This document shows, piece after piece, positions 8,698-17,691 of a stretch of 64,000 nucleotides of DNA (position 1 is the first letter of the stretch; each line of letters opens with the position of its first letter). This DNA comes from Chitinophagales bacterium (lineage in GTDB: Bacteria; Bacteroidota; Bacteroidia; Chitinophagales; JADIYW01), in NCBI GenBank assembly GCA_023957235.1, contig JAMLHI010000001.1:434001-498000 (forward strand), written 5' to 3'. The notes beneath the pieces are model-generated. The model was not told the origin of the DNA and ran no database searches. It saw nothing but the letters and a program-made list of their open reading frames with translations. A program made the position numbers and the translations under genes.

Positions 8698-9357
8698 TTA
8701 GACATTTAGATAGACCATCAATGAATCATACCTGTCTTTGAGGTCATTCTCATATTCTGAGCTATGAAATACTTCAAGAACATGGAAATGAAATCTTTCA
8801 AAACTCAGAACAATTTCTTTTAAGTCATTTTTATTAATCTTTATTGTGACAAAAATATTTTCTGATTGAGGACTGCTTGAAACAAATGAATGGATGATAC
8901 TTGCATGGTTACTCTCAACAATTCTTGCAATTTCAGTTAAGGAGTAATTAATAGCTTTGAGTTCTAAAATAATTATACCCCCTTGTTCTTCAATTGATTT
9001 TGTTTGTGACAAGAATTGGAGAATTGTTCTGATACTTAGGCTGCCAATATATTCTCCGTGATTATTGATGATAGCTAAAAAATTATTTTTCTGGAGAGAG
9101 GTGCTTTTAAGAATGTTTAAAAAATGTTCTTCCTGAAAAACCGTATCTTCTTTTGTAATGAATAGTGTAATTCCCTGATGAGCATCTATAATATCTAATA
9201 AAGTACTTTCGTGAATATTGCCTAAATATTTGTTTTCTTCATCTATTACAGGGAGAGAGCTCATTAGATTGTCTTCCATGACAGAAAGCATCTTTGCAAT
9301 GGAATCTTGCACTTGAACACTTGGAATCGAGTCATCAATGAGAAAATGAGCAATCAT
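8698..9357 (-). CDS. CBS-domain protein (AcuB-like)
   Basis: 219 residues. Two CBS repeats occupy about 1-120 (the SLPVIDEENKYLGNI and LAIINNHGEYIGSLS stretches are the typical ends of the two repeats), followed by an ACT-like region with EQGGIIILEL, EIARIVESN and a beta-alpha pattern to about 200. CBS pairs bind adenosyl nucleotides and regulate partner proteins; this combination is found in AcuB-like proteins, whose exact role in Bacteroidota is not established. No signal or membrane segment, so cytoplasmic. Single gene with its own promoter. Confidence 0.78.
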   Translation of the reverse strand: MIAHFLIDDSIPSVQVQDSIAKMLSVMEDNLMSSLPVIDEENKYLGNIHESTLLDIIDAHQGITLFITKEDTVFQEEHFLNILKSTSLQKNNFLAIINNHGEYIGSLSIRTILQFLSQTKSIEEQGGIIILELKAINYSLTEIARIVESNHASIIHSFVSSSPQSENIFVTIKINKNDLKEIVLSFERFHFHVLEVFHSSEYENDLKDRYDSLMVYLNV

Positions 9358-9372
9358 TTATAGTCTTATTTG

Positions 9373-9380
9373 CAAATATA
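9373..9380 (-). promoter_or_regulatory. -7 promoter element TAtaTTTG for the CBS protein
   Basis: Exact TAnnTTTG on the minus strand, 15 nt before ATG 9357. Confidence 0.6.
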
Positions 9381-9428
9381 AACGTAAAATAAGGTAGAAT
9401 AGTTTTTAAGAAAAAGATAAAGGGTGTT

Positions 9429-10547
9429 TTAACTTTCTTGTACCCAAGAATATAAATCTATTAAAGCAGAAGTGACTACCTCTGGTTTGAATTTCTGTAT
9501 ATGGTGCTTCCCGTTGATTCTCAATTGATTGGCATACGATGTGTCTAACATTGTTTTATTGATAGCATCTACCCAGCCATCTACATCAGAGGCATCTACA
9601 TAAGTAGCCCCTGCCCCTCCCGCTTCTCTTAAAGAAGAGTTATCTGAGGCTACTGCAGGAATTCCCATTTTTAGACCTTCTATAATTGGCAGTCCAAATC
9701 CCTCATAAAAAGATGGATATACAACACATTTAGCCATTTTATAAATTCCAGGCAATTCATACCAAGGCACATTTTTCAGAAAGAATATTCTGTGGCGTAT
9801 CTCTTTGTTATAAATATAATTTTCCATTTCTTCTAAATTGTCTCCTCCGTTTGTAACAACAACAAGAGGAAATTCACTGTTCTCTGGATACTCTAGGGCA
9901 TCAATAACGACTTTAAGGTTTTTCCGTTGAGAGGTAGAGCCAATAAAAAGAACAAAATGAAAGGGTATCTTATATTTTTGACGTAATAATTCAGTAAACC
10001 AGTTAGTGTATTCGTATTCAAATTCGCGACCCCAGCTTGGAGGAATGACAAAAATCATATTTTCTGGAACCTTAAAATCTTCAATCAAATCTTTTCTAGT
10101 ATTAGAACTGACAGCGACAATTGCCCTTGCCTGTTCACAAGATTTTTTGACTTTATATCGATACAGCTTTCGATCTAATAATGGAAAATAATCAGGGAAC
10201 TTATGAAAGATGATATCGTGAATTGTGACAATAGATTTTATATTTTCAGGCATATTGAATGGCAATTCATTACTCAATCCGTGAAAAATGTCTATTCCAT
10301 TGGCTTTAACATCCTGAACAATATCTATGCTTCTCCACAAATCAGGGATATAATGATTGGAGACAATTGTTTTATCAACAAAATTTTGATATTTAAATGG
10401 ACTAGGACGGTAATATTTTTCGTGTACAAACAGTTTATAATCATACTGAGGAAACCATCTCAATAGATTGTGCATTAGACTTCTGCTATAATTCCCTAGT
10501 CCAGTTGTATTATCATAAATACGCTTTGCATCAAATCCAATAACCAT
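9429..10547 (-). CDS. Family 4 glycosyltransferase (GT-B fold)
   Basis: 372 residues. The N-terminal Rossmann domain starts with GFDAKRIYDNTTGLGNYSR, a form common to mannosyl- and rhamnosyl-type GT4 enzymes. The C-terminal domain has the FIGSTSQRKNL phosphate-binding loop near 200 and the donor-binding E-x7-E motif in YEGFGLPIIEGL near 285. It should transfer a sugar from a nucleotide donor to a cytoplasmic lipid-linked or glycan acceptor. No other glycan genes are adjacent, so the product cannot be named. Confidence 0.88.
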   Translation of the reverse strand: MVIGFDAKRIYDNTTGLGNYSRSLMHNLLRWFPQYDYKLFVHEKYYRPSPFKYQNFVDKTIVSNHYIPDLWRSIDIVQDVKANGIDIFHGLSNELPFNMPENIKSIVTIHDIIFHKFPDYFPLLDRKLYRYKVKKSCEQARAIVAVSSNTRKDLIEDFKVPENMIFVIPPSWGREFEYEYTNWFTELLRQKYKIPFHFVLFIGSTSQRKNLKVVIDALEYPENSEFPLVVVTNGGDNLEEMENYIYNKEIRHRIFFLKNVPWYELPGIYKMAKCVVYPSFYEGFGLPIIEGLKMGIPAVASDNSSLREAGGAGATYVDASDVDGWVDAINKTMLDTSYANQLRINGKHHIQKFKPEVVTSALIDLYSWVQES

Positions 10548-10711
10548 AACTTGAATTTAAGTACTTCAATTGAATTTATAAGCATCTCGTCAAATCTTAA
10601 ATATCCACATTTATTGAAAACAATTTTATGTGATAGATTTTCATTCAAAAATGCCTATAAAGAAGGGATTCTATCTTTGAAAATTCAATTAGCATCCATT
10701 CTTTTAATAAA

Positions 10712-10737
10712 AAAGCCTATGAAAAATCACAGGCTTT
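10712..10737 (-). terminator. Rho-independent terminator after the HMA protein gene
   Basis: AAAGCCT (10712-10718) pairs with AGGCTTT (10731-10737) around a 12-nt loop that can add two more pairs. Read on the minus strand the stem is followed by a T-run, and it lies 22 nt past the stop at 10760. On the plus strand a shorter T-run follows as well. Confidence 0.7.
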
Positions 10738-10759
10738 AATTTTTAATGATGTCAAAAGA

Positions 10760-11137
10760 CTATTTCTTTTCGCAAGAAGTGCTTGCCTTTCCAGAACAGC
10801 ATGAATGCTTTGCTTTGCTACTATTGTTTTTGCCACCAGAATTATTTGTGCTAACTTTATAGCCTGTCTTTTCTGCTAATGTTGTTGAAACTTCTTTTTC
10901 TGAAGTAAGATTTTTATCTATGACAATAACTGCAGTTCCGCTAGCAGCATCCACACTTTCAGTACTGAGAACTCCTTTTGTGTCTTTCAATACAGATTTT
11001 ACTTTCTTTTCGCAACCCATACATTTCATACCAGAAATTTTTAGGTTGACTGTCGCCTTTTGAGGCTCTGCGGCAAATGTCAAGCTTGAAACCAACATTA
11101 CCGATACAATAGCCAATATCCAGTTTTTCATTTTCAT
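10760..11137 (-). CDS. Secreted heavy-metal-associated (HMA) domain protein
   Basis: 125 residues from ATG 11137 (the frame can be extended upstream, but the signal peptide MKMKNW...TFAA starts here; ATG 11131 is also possible). After the signal peptide comes one HMA domain (about 28-95) with the metal site G-M-K-C39-M-G-C42. A Lys/Ser/Asn linker leads to a cysteine-rich tail (CCSGK, SCEKK) that adds metal or redox ligands. HMA domains bind Cu(I) or other soft metals; export to the periplasm and the extra cysteines suggest metal capture or delivery rather than an ATPase domain. Which metal is unknown. It is followed by a clear terminator. Confidence 0.82.
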   Translation of the reverse strand: MKMKNWILAIVSVMLVSSLTFAAEPQKATVNLKISGMKCMGCEKKVKSVLKDTKGVLSTESVDAASGTAVIVIDKNLTSEKEVSTTLAEKTGYKVSTNNSGGKNNSSKAKHSCCSGKASTSCEKK

Positions 11138-11278
11138 TGTTGATGTTTTTAAAAGATAAACCAATTTTCATGCCGTTAAGCATATTAAAGATAAAGAATT
11201 TACTACTTTAAAACATTTCTGATGGATTACTAAAATATTAATGTATTTCTTGTGTGGTTAAATCAATTTTGGAGACTT

Positions 11279-11755
11279 TTAATATTCGCTTTTGTTTTCC
11301 TTTTTATCCCATAATTCAAACACTTTCAATGCCTCATCTAATTGAATGTGCTCAAATTCAATTTGTCTTTGGTGAAGTGGCAAAGGGATTTCTTTGTAAA
11401 TAAATTCATCGTCAAAGCCTATTGCTGCAGCCTCTATTCGAGTGTTGGCATAATATACTTTTTTAGGTCTTGCCCAATAAATGGCACCAAGGCACATAGG
11501 ACATGGTTCACAAGAAGTGTAAATAATACAATCTTCAAGTTGATAGCTATCCAAATTTTTACAAGCATTCCGAATAGCCACTACCTCGGCATGGGCAGTA
11601 GGATCATTAGTGGAGGTTACAGCATTAAATCCTTCTGCAATAATTTGATTGTCTTTGACAATGACACAACCAAATGGTCCTCCTTTGTCGTTGAGCATTC
11701 CTTGTTCAGAAAGTTCAACGGCTCTTCTCATAAATACAAAATGATTTTCTTCCAT
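11279..11755 (-). CDS. guaD: Guanine deaminase, cytidine-deaminase-fold type
   Basis: 158 residues, the size of the zinc-dependent bacterial GuaD that converts guanine to xanthine. The zinc site is H55-A-E57 with SCEPCPMC (C85 and C88), and E57 is the proton shuttle. The downstream signature GAIYWARPK and the C-terminal GFDDEFIYKEI separate it from the tRNA adenosine deaminase TadA and match guanine deaminases. Only 5 nt separate it from the stop of the large secreted protein upstream, so it probably has no own promoter, an odd pairing of a purine-salvage enzyme with a surface protein. Confidence 0.88.
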   Translation of the reverse strand: MEENHFVFMRRAVELSEQGMLNDKGGPFGCVIVKDNQIIAEGFNAVTSTNDPTAHAEVVAIRNACKNLDSYQLEDCIIYTSCEPCPMCLGAIYWARPKKVYYANTRIEAAAIGFDDEFIYKEIPLPLHQRQIEFEHIQLDEALKVFELWDKKENKSEY

Positions 11756-11760
11756 GATGG

Positions 11761-14142
11761 TTATCTATTGATTATAAATTTAGTGGAGGCTCCTTCTTTT
11801 GTCGAGATCATCATTATACCATTGGGGAGGGCGCTTATATCAATCTGCTGTGCCTTCTGACCACTCTTTAACATGACGCCCCTTATATCGAATATCATAT
11901 AGTCGATAGGTTCGCTTAAATATAGGATATCTCCATGGTTGGGATTGGGAAATAAGATGATAGGGTTTTTATCTGAACGATAGATAATAGATGTAGGAAA
12001 ATTACTGGCTTTGAAAGTAGGGGATTCAAAAATTTTCCATGTCTCTTTGCAGTCTTCTGCTCTACCATAGCTTTGATTGGTAATGACGCTAGGAAAACTG
12101 ATTTCATCAACAATTGTTTTGCCGTCAGGCATCACTAAAGCAAAATATTCTCCAGATGAGCTTAATGCAAAACTCAAATGATTAGAACCTTGGTTGGGTT
12201 CATTATCTGCCCACAAAATCAAATATCCATTGGCAGGAATGGTAATATCCCCAACATCTTCAAAAGGCAATTGGTGTTTAGTGAGATTGTCAGGATTATC
12301 TGTTACAAAATATCCAGCAAGAGTAATAGGGAAATCGCTTCCATTTTTCAATTCAATCCAATCATCAGAATTTCCATATTCATCTTTAATGCCACTCAGA
12401 GAATTATTAGAAGCACTTAGTTCATTGATACAGACTTGAGTGATTGCATCATCGTTATCCAAGATATTCAGCTCAAAAAAACCTTGTCCGCCGATAAGGG
12501 CATTGGTAGGATTGAGGAGTTGAAAGATGGCTTTTTCCAATCCTTCTCTTTTTGTATCATCTAAAATCTGAATTTCGACTTCTTTTTTAAGGGTGTTGGC
12601 TAGAAACTGGATGCTTACTGGAAAATTTGTGCTAGATGTATAATCAGATCCGAATGTTGCTGTAGATGCTTCGTCTATTTTCAGAAGAATGCTACTTGAG
12701 TTGGCATTAGGGTTGACTAGAGTCATGGAGACTTTGACTTTTGTTGCTCCTTCAAATGCATAAGACGAATATGAGTCAAATCTGATTTCAGGAATAATAA
12801 GGCCACACCCTTTACCCGGGGAGGCAAAGAGAGGGATGCCATTGACTGATTTCCCAGTTGCATCTTGAGTAGAGCTCCAGTTGAGTGGGTTGCTGTTGTC
12901 AGTCTGCTGAACGGGGTAACAGTATGAAAGAGAACGACCATTGCCGTCTCCTCCCCAATTTCTTTCATATTTTACAGCAGTAATGACTTGCTCAGATGAA
13001 TTTTTGATTTCTATTTTTTCACCCGAATTGTCCAAAGAGCCAGCAGTCCACTGGTAAAAAGGTTTTTCAAAAATAGTTTGAGCCGCGTTACTATTGGAAG
13101 CAATTAAAAAATAATCGCCAGCAGCTAATGTATATTCTGGCAACGTGTATGTCAAACCTGCAGAAAAATACAAGCCTCCTAATAAGGCAGGTTCAGGACC
13201 TTTGTTGAAAATCTCTAAATATTCCAAAGAGTCTTCTTCTGCGGGAGAGTGATACATGATTTCGGTAATAAATAGATTGGGTCTTGTATCGTTAAAAATA
13301 ATATTTTGAGAGTAAGGACTTGCCATTTTATTTCCTGCTTTGTCCAATACATTACTAATAGTCAAGTTGAGTAATTTCCCAATACCAAATGGTTCTGAAA
13401 ATACCAATGTAAATGTGCTACTATCTGGAGATGGAGTGATAGATGTTAAATGAGGAAGACCTGAATAGTTATTGATAAGAGTTGATGAAGTGCCCATTTT
13501 ATCATTATATTTCACTCTGACACTCTTAGAGTTGACGGCAGTAGCACCTATGACTTCAGGGGGAGCCATGTCTTTGTCTTCACTATAGATGATAAAGTCG
13601 TCAATAATGATTTTAGGAGTTGTTCCTTGTCCCTCTTCACTTCTTTGCAAAAAGAGTTTAAGTAGAATATTCTTTTTATTACCTGCTACGCCGGGTAATA
13701 TGTATTTGTATGTTTTAAATGGAGAGTCCTCGTTTTCAAAGGTTTGAATCTTTCTTGTCGTATGCCATGTAAATCCTCCGTCATGAGAGGTCTCAATAAA
13801 TAAAGAACTATTGCGCTCTCCTTCTCCATTTTCTAGGCCTTTGGCTTTGAAAGAGACAGCTATATTTTCGTAATTAAGTAGATTGAGACGGACTTGAACT
13901 TCAGGAGTAAAAGAACCCGTTGCAATCATCCCTAGTTCTTTGTTGGAGGTTTGAAAAATTCTAGAATTGACATCTACTTCATTGCCTAGCCAATTGGGAA
14001 TAAAGTCCACATTATTGCCAATGGTAAAAGTTGTCTCAAAGGATTCAGTATGAGGAAGTGAAGCAATCTGGGCATTTAAAGAGAAACTTGCCAATACTCC
14101 TATTGTTATTAAATATTGTTTTATTTTGTAAAATATGATCAT
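11761..14142 (-). CDS. T9SS-exported lamin-tail-domain / Calx-beta protein
   Basis: 793 residues. A signal peptide ends at LNAQ (about 25). Residues to about 190 form a jelly-roll-like beta domain (SFETTF, GGFTWHT). About 195-285 is an Ig-like/SbsA-type domain (PPEVIGATAVNSKSVRVKY). A first lamin-tail domain begins at FITEIMYHSP near 300. A Calx-beta-like domain follows near 450-560 (FEGATKVKVSMTLVNP ... TFGSDY ... EIQILDD). A second lamin-tail domain starts at CINELSASNNS near 575. The last 75 residues are a type A T9SS sorting domain (FPNPNHGDILYLS ... IFDIRGVML ... ISALPNGIMMI). It is thus secreted across the outer membrane and attached to or released from the cell surface. Ligand unknown; first gene of a pair with guaD. 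Confidence 0.85.
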   Translation of the reverse strand: MIIFYKIKQYLITIGVLASFSLNAQIASLPHTESFETTFTIGNNVDFIPNWLGNEVDVNSRIFQTSNKELGMIATGSFTPEVQVRLNLLNYENIAVSFKAKGLENGEGERNSSLFIETSHDGGFTWHTTRKIQTFENEDSPFKTYKYILPGVAGNKKNILLKLFLQRSEEGQGTTPKIIIDDFIIYSEDKDMAPPEVIGATAVNSKSVRVKYNDKMGTSSTLINNYSGLPHLTSITPSPDSSTFTLVFSEPFGIGKLLNLTISNVLDKAGNKMASPYSQNIIFNDTRPNLFITEIMYHSPAEEDSLEYLEIFNKGPEPALLGGLYFSAGLTYTLPEYTLAAGDYFLIASNSNAAQTIFEKPFYQWTAGSLDNSGEKIEIKNSSEQVITAVKYERNWGGDGNGRSLSYCYPVQQTDNSNPLNWSSTQDATGKSVNGIPLFASPGKGCGLIIPEIRFDSYSSYAFEGATKVKVSMTLVNPNANSSSILLKIDEASTATFGSDYTSSTNFPVSIQFLANTLKKEVEIQILDDTKREGLEKAIFQLLNPTNALIGGQGFFELNILDNDDAITQVCINELSASNNSLSGIKDEYGNSDDWIELKNGSDFPITLAGYFVTDNPDNLTKHQLPFEDVGDITIPANGYLILWADNEPNQGSNHLSFALSSSGEYFALVMPDGKTIVDEISFPSVITNQSYGRAEDCKETWKIFESPTFKASNFPTSIIYRSDKNPIILFPNPNHGDILYLSEPIDYMIFDIRGVMLKSGQKAQQIDISALPNGIMMISTKEGASTKFIINR

Positions 14143-14305
14143 AAGTAATTCTTAGATGACAATTCACTAAGATAAGCATTTTTTGTCTTTTTTGAGAATT
14201 ATCTGCTATGGGAAGTATAGGTGTCAGGCCTTATTGACTTCAATCAATCTAGTTTGAAATAGATTTCTTAAGTCTCATTTAATGACTATTGTCCTATTTA
14301 GTTTG

Positions 14306-15391
14306 CTACTCAGATAGGAGATTGCTGATCTGCATTCCCAATTTTTTACTGTATATTTCAGAGCCTTTCGAATTCATGTGATGATAATTATAACCATTTT
14401 CCAAGGTGAAAAATTCTGGAAACACTCGAGGGTCAGCCAAATTTATTTTGCTGTTTTCAGGGAGATGTTCATAAATGGCAGATAAAAGCTGGTAATCCGT
14501 CCTTCCTTTTGGAGGCATGATAAAAATTAATTTGATGCCTTGCTCCTCACATTTTTTATGCAAGTCTAAATAAGTAGATAAATATAAAGGAATAGGCGGA
14601 GTGCCAGGGACGTAAGTGGCAAATTGGTTTGACCATAATAATTCAAGGCTATCTCTTTTGGCTTGATTTTTTTGATAGTCTAATTTTGACAATTCATTGT
14701 TCTTCATCTTACTGACGATTTCATCCGGCAAGTCTTTTCTTAAAGAAAGATATTTTTCTTCGTCGTCATAAGGGAAGTATCCATTTTTGTGATGTCCTAG
14801 ATAAATAGAATCTGCATAAATAGGTTGAACATGAAATTGAATCAGGTCATCCATCATTTCAACTTTCAGCATATTTTCCACTAGAGAAGTAATATAGAAT
14901 CTAGAAAATTGAGTTTTTAATTTATTAGAGATATTCATCTGATATAGTACTCTGATGGAGAATATTGTGCTTCTGATATTCTGCCAATAATTCCATTCTT
15001 TTGTATGAAGGATTCCTTTGTAAAACAAGGGGTCAGAAGATAAGCTCAAAAAGATATACTTTATATTTCCTTGATTTTTTTTCAATAAATTTTCAGTGAC
15101 CCATACTTGCAAAGGAAGGTTGTATCCATCATTGCCCAAATTGAAAGACCTTAAATCAATACCTTTATCCTTGGCTATTGCATCAATTACAAAAGGATCA
15201 ATATGTCTATATTCCAATGAGCCTCCAACATATACCCCATTGAAGTCTTCAGGATGATCAAGAAAGTATTTTGATTTTGTATAAAAAGTGTTGTCGCCCC
15301 ATCCAAATGTCGAAAATATATTTCCTATAACAATAGCAATAGCTAAGGATATAAGTGCGATGATGATGATATTTCTGATGAGCTTAAACAT
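14306..15391 (-). CDS. SGNH-hydrolase-like membrane-anchored partner of the MBOAT acyltransferase
   Basis: 361 residues with one N-terminal membrane anchor (about 7-25) and an extracytoplasmic domain. The nucleophile block is VGGSLEYRHIDP with S58 in a GGS variant of the GDS motif, and the late block HHMNSKGSEIYSKKL near 338 supplies the His, preceded by Asp in NLADP. It starts 3 nt after the MBOAT gene. In alginate, cellulose and peptidoglycan O-acetylation systems an MBOAT protein passes acetyl groups across the membrane and an SGNH partner places them on the glycan; this pair fits that division of labour. The target polymer is unknown. Confidence 0.72.
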   Translation of the reverse strand: MFKLIRNIIIIALISLAIAIVIGNIFSTFGWGDNTFYTKSKYFLDHPEDFNGVYVGGSLEYRHIDPFVIDAIAKDKGIDLRSFNLGNDGYNLPLQVWVTENLLKKNQGNIKYIFLSLSSDPLFYKGILHTKEWNYWQNIRSTIFSIRVLYQMNISNKLKTQFSRFYITSLVENMLKVEMMDDLIQFHVQPIYADSIYLGHHKNGYFPYDDEEKYLSLRKDLPDEIVSKMKNNELSKLDYQKNQAKRDSLELLWSNQFATYVPGTPPIPLYLSTYLDLHKKCEEQGIKLIFIMPPKGRTDYQLLSAIYEHLPENSKINLADPRVFPEFFTLENGYNYHHMNSKGSEIYSKKLGMQISNLLSE

Positions 15392-15394
15392 GTA

Positions 15395-16900
15395 CTAAAA
15401 CTGAAAATAAACAAATTCTGTTTCGTTAAAGACGCCAAACCAAATGATACTGATAATGATAAAAATATATACAGACCATCTGAATATTTTTTTCTTTTTG
15501 ACTAATACATCTTCAATGGGTGTGTCGCCACAAAATGCTTCCACAACAAACAGCAATAAAATAGATAGGACGGCAAGAATAAAATTAGTTTCGCCTTTAT
15601 GTTCTATTACTTCATCGAAAAATCGGGCTTCCCACAGTTTGAAAATATTTGCATAAAGTTTTCCTGCTATATGTGTCCATGATACATCAAGTCCTTTTGC
15701 AGTCAAATGTTCTACAACTGTCTGGACTCTGAATAATAAAAATCCAAACATAAGTGTAAAAAAAGTGATGAATCTGTGGACATTCTCTGTGATGACAATT
15801 TCAGACCATCGAAACAAGTTGCTAGGTTTGATTTGTCTGACTATATTAAATTGCCAAAGATATCTGATGGCCATCATCCCTCCAATAATAGAGAAAGATA
15901 ATACCATCGGCCAGTTGGCTCCATGCCACAAACCACAGATAGTCAAAACAAAAATGACATTAAAAACAACTTTAAGCCCGGAAGATTTGTAAGCCCCTAA
16001 ATAAAAGAAGACGTAGTCTGTCAACCAAGTAGATAGAGAAATATGCCACCTTGTCCAAAAGTCTGCAAGATTTTTGGCAAAAAATGGTCGCTTAAAGTTT
16101 TCCATGAGCTTTATACCCATCATTCTAGATGCGCCAATAGCAATATCTGAGTATCCAGAAAAATCACAATAGACTTGTATAAAAAACAATGATGCTCCAA
16201 ATACAATTGTCCATCCTGTGGCATGAGTATAGTTGTCAAAGACATGGTTGACGTAAATTGCCAGCCTGTCAGCAATTACAACTTTTTTGAACATTCCAAT
16301 AGCCATACGGATTAATCCGCTCTTCATTCTTTCGTAATCAACTTCCACGGGCTTACGAAGTTCAGGGATAAGCTGGTTGGCTCTTGGAATTGGTCCAGCC
16401 AATAACTGAGGCCAATAGGAAACAAATAAGGTGTAAAAGGCAAAGCTTCGCTCTACAGGTGTTATGCCTTTATAAACGTCTATTGTATATGCTAAAGAGT
16501 GGAAAGTGAAAAATGAGATACCTACAGGAAGAATAATATTATTAAACCATGGTTCAGGGACAGGATAGTTCAAACCAATTAACTCAAACAACTCTCTGAA
16601 GTTTTCATCAAAGAAATTGAGATATTTGAAGATAACTAATTGTAATATGTTTAAAATCAAACCTATAGCCAACCAGTTTTTTCTTGTCTTTTCAACTTGA
16701 CTCTCTGAAATCTTTTTTGCACTATACCAAGAAATGCCAGTACTGAACATCAATAGCACGACATATTTGGGGTCGTAACTCATATAAAAGTACAAGCTGG
16801 CCAATAAAGTGAATAACCATCTATGCCTTTGTGGAAGAATAAAATATACACTAAGAAATACCGGAAAAAATATCAGGAATTCTATGGAGTTAAAAAGCAT
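15395..16900 (-). CDS. MBOAT-family membrane O-acyltransferase (AlgI/PatA-like)
   Basis: 501 residues with about eleven membrane segments. Characteristic blocks are the N-terminal LFNSIEFLIFFP start, PVGISFFTFHSLAYTID near 125, the DFSGYSDIAIG block near 245, NFKRPFFAKNLADFWTRWH(IS)LSTWL near 270-295 and the catalytic His326 in GLWHGANW. It should move acetyl groups from a cytoplasmic donor through the membrane to its SGNH partner encoded 3 nt downstream. ATG 16900 follows a -7 element at 16937-16944. Confidence 0.93.
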   Translation of the reverse strand: MLFNSIEFLIFFPVFLSVYFILPQRHRWLFTLLASLYFYMSYDPKYVVLLMFSTGISWYSAKKISESQVEKTRKNWLAIGLILNILQLVIFKYLNFFDENFRELFELIGLNYPVPEPWFNNIILPVGISFFTFHSLAYTIDVYKGITPVERSFAFYTLFVSYWPQLLAGPIPRANQLIPELRKPVEVDYERMKSGLIRMAIGMFKKVVIADRLAIYVNHVFDNYTHATGWTIVFGASLFFIQVYCDFSGYSDIAIGASRMMGIKLMENFKRPFFAKNLADFWTRWHISLSTWLTDYVFFYLGAYKSSGLKVVFNVIFVLTICGLWHGANWPMVLSFSIIGGMMAIRYLWQFNIVRQIKPSNLFRWSEIVITENVHRFITFFTLMFGFLLFRVQTVVEHLTAKGLDVSWTHIAGKLYANIFKLWEARFFDEVIEHKGETNFILAVLSILLLFVVEAFCGDTPIEDVLVKKKKIFRWSVYIFIIISIIWFGVFNETEFVYFQF

Positions 16901-16936
16901 GGGTTTTGTTCAGATAATTTTTTAAGCAAAAACATC

Positions 16937-16944
16937 CAAAAGTA
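16937..16944 (-). promoter_or_regulatory. Promoter of the MBOAT-SGNH operon (TActTTTG)
   Basis: Exact TAnnTTTG on the minus strand, 36 nt before ATG 16900. A TTG at 16961-16963, 16 nt upstream of the element, may act as the -33 half. Confidence 0.6.
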
Positions 16945-17055
16945 CAAAAATATGTTGATTCAAGGCACTAGAAATTTACTTTATGCTGTTTTTGGGAGAT
17001 ATTGACAACACTATTTGTTGACATTATTACTTAAAAGTTGTTTTTACACTTAGTT

Positions 17056-17078
17056 ATTGACTGAAGAATATAGTCAAT
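17056..17078. repeat. 7-bp inverted repeat in a gene-free spacer
   Basis: ATTGACT (17056-17062) and AGTCAAT (17072-17078) form a perfect inverted repeat with a 9-nt loop, without a T-run. It lies between the divergent MBOAT and lipoprotein promoters and could be an operator or a chance palindrome. The rest of 16945-17166 shows nothing else I can support. Confidence 0.35.
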
Positions 17079-17166
17079 CATTATTATCAAGAGTTCAATA
17101 ATGCCCATAGTTTTTAATAAGAATAGTTAAAGTAATGTTAATGTAATGAGAATAATGCAACGAATA

Positions 17167-17174
17167 TAATTTTG
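17167..17174 (+). promoter_or_regulatory. -7 promoter element TAatTTTG for the interrupted lipoprotein gene
   Basis: Exact TAnnTTTG match, 27 nt before the GTG at 17202. Confidence 0.55.
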
Positions 17175-17201
17175 CAAACATCAATAAGAAAAATAGATAT
17201 A

Positions 17202-17654
17202 GTGATTAAATATTGGTGTTATTGTTTCATCTTTTTATTATTTGCTAGTTGCTCGAAAGATGATACAAATTATAAAATTGATTTTATCAGCAATAATAAA
17301 AGTAGTTCTTATACATAGGAGTCGGATGATGTTGAGGCAATAATTATGAATGATTCTTTAATGATAGTGGGGAAAAATGATGATAATTCTTCCATATCAA
17401 TTGTAGTTGAAAGTTATAATGTAGGAGATTATGATTTTTCTGTAAGTGAGATGAAGGCAATTGTTATTATAGATAAGAAAGACGATAAAAAATCAAAATT
17501 GATTTCTACAGATGGAATAGTGTCTATTACAGAAGTCAATACAAACAAAAGATCTATCACGGGAAATTTTAATGTCAACATGGTCAATCTAGAATCTGTG
17601 ACACAGAAAGAAAATATATCAGGAGAATTTACCAGTAAGTATAGCAAATATTAG
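17202..17654 (+). pseudogene. Lipoprotein gene interrupted by an in-frame TAG
   Basis: Reading from GTG 17202 gives a lipoprotein signal (IKYWCYCFIFLLFASC, lipid Cys at about residue 17), then about 20 residues, then TAG at 17316-17318, after which the same frame runs on for 112 codons to TAG 17652-17654. The longest ATG frame (17346) would have no signal. The body after the stop (EAIIMNDSLMIVGKND ... GIVSITEVN ... GNFNVN ... SGEFTSKY) resembles small Bacteroidota lipoproteins of the DUF6252 kind with a lipocalin-like beta fold. In such proteins an aromatic residue commonly sits at the stop position, so a Trp TGG to TAG change is a simple explanation. It has its own promoter and terminator. 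Function unknown. Confidence 0.68.
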
Positions 17655-17691
17655 CATACACTCGGTATTTTATTATAAGGTTCGTGTTTTT

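Noticed and set aside
10551-10739. 62-codon plus-strand frame between the GT4 gene and the terminator
   Set aside because: No family resemblance, and it runs through the terminator stem of the opposite gene.
16823-17005. 60-codon plus-strand frame opposite the start of the MBOAT gene
   Set aside because: It overlaps the MBOAT coding region and promoter in antisense and shows no protein features.
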